Assembly (NCBI GenBank): GCA_958298945.1
Contig: OY282608.1
Location: forward strand, 76,680,806-76,744,805
DNA length: 64,000 bases
DNA from: Atherix ibis
Taxonomy: Eukaryota > Arthropoda > Insecta > Diptera > Athericidae
Reading direction: 5' to 3'
This document shows, in pieces, positions 60,271 to 64,000 of this stretch. A program made the position numbers and the translations under genes. How positions within the stretch are numbered: position 1 is the first letter of the stretch; each line of letters opens with the position of its first letter. The notes beneath the pieces were generated by a model, which searched no databases, was not told where the DNA came from, and saw only the letters and a list, made by a program, of their open reading frames with translations.

Positions 60271-63200
60271 CCTTCGTTTGTTGGTTTTTTTGGTTTGTTG
60301 GTTTGTTAGTTTGATTGTTTGTTGGTTTGTTGGTTTTTTTGGTTTGTTGGCTTGTTGGTTTGTTGGTTTGTTGGTTTGTTGGTCTGTTGGTTTGTTGGTT
60401 TGTTGGTTTGTTGGTTTGTTGGTTTGTTTGTTTGTGGGTTTTTTGGTTTGTTAGTTTGTTAGTTTTTTGGTATGTTGGCTTATTGGTTTGTTGGTTTTTT
60501 GGTTTGTTGGCTTGTTGGTTGTTGGTTTGTTGGTTTGTTGGTTTGTTGGTTTGTTGGTTTGTTGGTTTGTTGAATTGTTGGTTTGTTGGTTTGTTGGTTT
60601 GTTGGTTTGTTGGTTTGTTGGTTTGTTGGCTTGTTGGTTTGTTGGTTTGTTCGTTTGTTGGCTTGTTGGCTTGTTGGCTTGTTGGCATGTTGGTTTCTCG
60701 GTTTGTTGGTTTCTTGGTTTGTTGGTTTTTTGGTTTGTTGGTTTGTTCGTTTGTTGGTTTGTTGGTTTGTTGGTTTGTTGGTTTGTTGGTTTGTTGGCTT
60801 GTTGGTATGTTGGTTTGTTGGTTTGTTGGTTTGTTGGTTTGTTTGTTTATGGTTTGTAGGCGTGTTTGTTTGTTGGTTTGGTCCTTTGTTGGTTTGTTGG
60901 CTTGTTGGTTTGTTGGTTTGTTGGTTTGTTGATTTGTTGGTTTATTTGTTTGTTGGTTTGTTGGCTTGTTGGTTTGTTGGCTTGTTGGCTTGTTGGTTTG
61001 TTGGTTTCTTTGTTTGTTGGTTTGTTCGTTTGTTGGCTTGTTGGTTTGTTGGTTTGTTGGCTTGTTGGTTTGTTGGTTTGTTGGTTTGTTGGTTTGTTGG
61101 TTTGTTGGTTTGTTGGTTTGTTGGTTTGTTGGTTTGTTGGTTTTTTGGTTTGTTGGTTTGTTGGTTTGTTGGTTTGTTGCTTTGTTGGTTTGTTGGTTTG
61201 TTGGTTTGTTGGTTTGTTGGTTTGTTGGTTTTTGGTTTGTAGGCGTGTTTGTTTGTTGGTTTGCTGGGTTGTTCGTTTGTTGGTTTGTTGGTTTGTTTGT
61301 GTGTTGGTTTGTCCGTTTGTTGGCTTGTCAGTTTGTTGGCTTGTTGCCTTGTTGGCTTGTTGGCTTGTTGGTTTGTTGGTTTGTTGGTTTGTTGGTTTGT
61401 TGGCTTGTTGGTTTGTTGGTTTGTTGGTTTGTTGGTTTGTTGGTTTATTTGTTTGTTGGTTTGTTGGCTTGTTGGTTTGTTGGCTTGTTGGCTTGTTGGT
61501 TTGTTGGTTTGTTTGTTTGTTGGTTTGTTCGTTTGTTGGCTTATTGGTTTATTGGCTTGTTGGCATGTTGGTTTGTTGGTTTGTTGGTTTGGTGGTTTGT
61601 TGGTTTGTTGGTTTGTTGGTTTGTTGGTTTGTTGGTTTGTTGGTTTGTTGGTTTGTTTGTTTTTTTGGTTTGTTGGCTTATTAGTTTGTTGGTTTGTTGG
61701 TTTGTTAGTTTGTTGGTTTTTTTGGTTTGTTGGTTTGTTAGTTTGTTGGTTTGTTGGTTTGTTGGTTTTTTTGGTTTGTTGGCTTGTTGGTTTGTTGGTT
61801 TGTTGGTTTGTTGGTCTGTTGGTTTGTTGGTTTGTTGGTTTGTTGGTTTGTTGGTTTGTTTGTTTGTTGGTTTTTTGGTTTGTTGGTTTGTTGGTTTTTT
61901 GGTTTGTTGGCTTATTGGTTTGTTGGTTTTTTGGTTTGTTGGTTTGTTGGTTTGTTGGTTTGTTGGTTTGTTGGTTTGTTGGTTTGTTGGTTTGTTGGTT
62001 TGTTGGTTTGTTGGTTTGTTGGTTTGTTGGTTTGTTGGCTTGTTGGTTTGTTGGTTTGTTCGTTTGTTGGCTTGTTGGTTTGTTGGCTTGTTGGCATGTT
62101 GGTTTCTTGGTTTGTTGGTTTCTTGGTTTGTTGGTTTGTTGGTTTGTTGGTTTGTTGGTTTGTTGGTTTGTTGGTTTGTTGGTTTGTTGGCTTGTTGGTT
62201 TGTTGGTTTGTTCGTTTGTTGGCTTGTTGGTTTGTTGGCTTGTTGGCATGTTGGTTTCTTGGTTTGTTGGTTTTTTGGTTTGTTGGTTTGTTCGTTTGTT
62301 GGTTTGTTGGTTTTTCGGTTCGTTGGTTTGTTGGTTTGTTGGTTTGTTGGTTTGTTGGTTTGTTTGTTTGTTGGTTTTTTGGTTTGTTGGTTTGTTGGTT
62401 TTTGTTGGCTTATTGGTTTGTTGGCTTATTGGTTTGTTGGTTTTTTGGTTTGTTGGCTTGTTGGTTTGTTGGCTTGTTGGCTTGTTGGTTTGTTGGTTTG
62501 TTGGTTTGTTGGTTTGTTGGTTTGTTAGTTTGTTGGCATGTTGGTTTGTTGGCTTGTTGGCTTGTTGGTTGTTAGTTTGTTGGTTTGTTGGTTTGTTGGT
62601 TTGTTGGTTTGTTGGTTTGTTGGTTTGTTGGTTTGTTGGTTTGTTGGTTTGTTGGTTTGTTAGTTTGTTGGTTTGTTGGTTTGTTGGTTTGTTGGTTTGT
62701 TGGTTTGTTGGTTTGTTGGCTTGTTGGTTTGTTGGTTTGTTCGAATGTTGGCTTGTTGGTTTGTTGGCTTGTTGGCATGTTGGTTTCTTGGTTTGTTGGT
62801 TTCTTGGTTTGTTGGTTTTTCGGTTTGTTGGTTTGTTCGTTTGTTGGTTTGTTGGTTTTTCGGTTTGTTGGTTTGTTGGTTTGTTGGTTTGTTGGTTTGT
62901 TGGTTTGTTGGTTTGTTGGTTTGTTGGTTTGTTGGTTTGTTTGTTTTTGGTTTGTAGGCGTGTTTGTTTGTTGGTTTGTTCGTTTGTTCGTTTGTTGGCT
63001 TGTTGGTTTGTTGGTTTGTTGGTTTGTTGGTTTGTTGGTTTGTTGGTTTGTTGGTTTGTTGGTTTATTTGTTTGTTAGTTTGTTAGTTTGTTGATTTGTT
63101 GGTTTGTTTGTTTGTTGGTTTGTTGGTTTGTTGGTTTGTTTGTTTGTTGGTTTGATTGTGTGTTGGTTTGTCCGTTTGTTAGCTTGTTGGTTTGTTGGCT

Positions 63201-63513
63201 TTTTTCCTTGTTGGCTTGTTGGTTTGTTGGTTTGTTGGTTTGTTGGTTTGTTGGTCTGTTGGTTTGTTGGCTTGTTGGCTTGTTGGTTTGTTGGTTTGTT
63301 GGTTTGTTGGTTTATTTGTTTGTTGGTTTGTTGGCTTGTTGGTTTGTTGGCTTGTTGGCATGTTGGTTTGTTGGTTTGTTGGTTTGGTGGTTTGTTGGTT
63401 TGTTGGTTTGTTGGTTTGTTGGTTTGTTGGTTTGTTGGTTTGTTGGTTTGTTTGTTTTTTTGGTTTGTTGGCTTATTGGTTTGTTGGTTTGTTGGTTTGT
63501 TGGTTTGTTGGTT
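60271..63513 (+). repeat. Domain III dimeric HOR, copy 3 (3.24 kb)
   Basis: Marker order is alpha 60271, P 60856, Q 61239, beta position ~61,700 with TTCCTTCG deleted, R 62954 and next alpha 63514. Extra length lies between Q and R, where a TTTCTTGG-linked CATG segment is repeated about every 150 bp near 62,094 and 62,246. It carries the singular TTCGAATG at ~62741. Confidence 0.8.
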
Positions 63514-64000
63514 CCTTCGTTTGTTGGTTTTTTTGGTTTGTTGGTTTGTTAGTTTGTTTGTTTGTTGGTTTGTTGGTTTTTTTGGTTTGTTGGCTTGTTG
63601 GTTTGTTGGTTTGTTGGTTTGTTGGTTTGTTGGTCTGTTGGTTTGTTGGTTTGTTGGTTTGTTGGTTTGTTGGTTTGTTTGTTTGTTGGTTTTTTGGTTT
63701 GTTGGTTTGTTGGTTTTTTGGTTTGTTCGCTTATTGGTTTGTTGGTTTTTTGGTTTGTTGGCTTGTTGGTTTGTTGGTTTGATGGTTTGTTGGTTTGTTG
63801 GTTTGTTGGTTTGTTGGTTTGTTGGTTTGTTGGTTTAATAGTTTGTTGGTTTGTTGGTTTGTTGGTTTGTTGGTTTGTTGGTTTGTTGGTTTGTTGGTTT
63901 GTTGGTTTGTTGGTTTGTTGGCTTATTGGTTTGTTGGTTTGTTCGTTTGTTGGCTTGTTGGTTTGTTGGCTTGTTGGCATGTTGGTTTCTTGGTTTGTTG
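63514..64000 (+). repeat. Domain III dimeric HOR, copy 4 (truncated by window edge)
   Basis: This begins with alpha TTCCTTCG at 63514 and follows the earlier copies through GGTCTGTTGG, TTTTTTGG pairs and GGTTTGATGG. It shows TTTAATAG near 63834 where the others have GGTTTG or GAATTG units. It ends in a CATG block near 63978 at the window edge, before any P-type site. Confidence 0.75.

Larger units (their letters stand above)
1..64000 (+). repeat. 8-bp satellite array, unit GTTGGTTT, spanning the whole window
   Basis: Every line of the window is built from GTTGGTTT or a one- or two-base variant of it, always in the same orientation. The + strand is G/T only apart from variant units, and no AAACCAAC-oriented stretch appears on it. 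The register shifts only at small events: T runs of 5 to 10, or 4-bp slips giving GGTTGGTTGG. No stretch longer than a few tens of bases lacks the 8-mer. Arrays of this kind are typical of eukaryotic heterochromatic satellites; that assignment is inference from size and purity. Both window edges lie inside the array, so its true length is unknown. Confidence 0.99.
50040..64000 (+). repeat. Array domain III
   Basis: This domain is defined by GTAGGCGTG at 50049, 52434, 53586, 53952, 54167, 55346, 55753, 57033, 58290, 59779, 60856, 61239 and 62954. Further markers are GTCCGTTTG and TTCCTTCG (54634, 56249, 57617, 58986, 60271, 63514). Three contexts of GTAGGCGTG can be told apart: P (followed by GGTTTGGTCCTTTG), Q (followed by GGGTTGTTCG and later GTCCG) and R (followed by TTGTTCATTTG or TTGTTCGTTTG and later GTTTCCTTG). 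The domain continues past the right edge. Confidence 0.85.

Noticed and set aside
1..64000. Telomere array
   Set aside because: The G/T-rich strand and short unit resemble telomeric repeats (for example TTTTGGGG in some ciliates). However, telomerase-made arrays are uniform, whereas here variants are arranged in long inherited HORs with multi-kb duplications. No GGG run recurs in the unit. Subtelomeric satellite remains possible.
1..64000. CRISPR array
   Set aside because: Direct repeats are present but there are no unique spacers. The interval between any two landmarks is the same 8-mer, and no cas-like gene is nearby.
1..64000. CENP-B box or other known centromere motif
   Set aside because: TTCG occurs often (GTTCGTTTG), but the downstream A and CGGG of the CENP-B box are missing. 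I saw no match.
1..64000. Transposon, terminal inverted repeats or LTR
   Set aside because: No inverted repeats can be seen because the strand lacks complementary bases. Long direct repeats are internal array duplications with no target-site duplication or coding content.
1..64000. tRNA, rRNA, riboswitch or terminator structures
   Set aside because: These need complementary stems. A sequence almost wholly of G and T allows only G-U pairing, so no credible stem was found.

Overview
The whole 64 kb window is one uninterrupted satellite array. I see no gene, RNA gene, transposon, CRISPR array or unique sequence in it. The basic unit is the 8-mer GTTGGTTT (reverse complement AAACCAAC), repeated about 8,000 times in one orientation. 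The + strand is almost purely G and T; A and C appear only in scattered variant units (by eye a few percent of bases). An array of this size and purity fits heterochromatin (pericentromeric, subtelomeric or interstitial satellite) of a eukaryote. The sequence does not show which organism.

The array is organised on several scales. Level 1 is the 8-mer and its recurring one-base variants (GTTGGCTT, GTTCGTTT, GTTTGTTT, GTTAGTTT, GTTGATTT, ATTGGTTT, CTTGGTTT). Level 2 is a fixed order of variant units forming blocks of about 280 to 1,500 bp; the commonest marker is a CATG-containing block. Level 3 is higher-order repeats of about 2.3 to 3.2 kb. Level 4 is recent direct tandem duplications with near-identical copies: periods of about 1.32, 4.0, 7.54 (6.8 after internal loss), 3.67, 0.63, 0.86 and 2.385 kb.

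Diagnostic variants divide the window into three domains. Domain I (1 to ~35.3 kb) carries TTTCTTTGTTGGG, TTTATATG and GTAGGCTTG or GTGGGCTTG. Domain II (~35.3 to ~50 kb) carries TTCCTTTGTTGG, TTTAATTG, CTTGGTGTG and GTTGTTGTTGG. Domain III (~50 to 64 kb) carries GTAGGCGTG, GTCCGTTTG and TTCCTTCG. A 2,385-bp tandem duplication straddles the II/III transition. Much of 4.0 to 28.05 kb can be explained by nested or adjacent tandem duplications of roughly 9 to 10 kb of ancestral sequence.

Long open frames occur on both strands, but they are a by-product of the unit. Neither 8-mer strand contains a stop in any frame, and 8 is not a multiple of 3, so every frame reads the same 8-residue cycle (LVCWFVGL on +, KPTNQQTN on -). 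They are not annotated as genes. All block boundaries given here are approximate, because exact breakpoints cannot be placed inside identical 8-mers.
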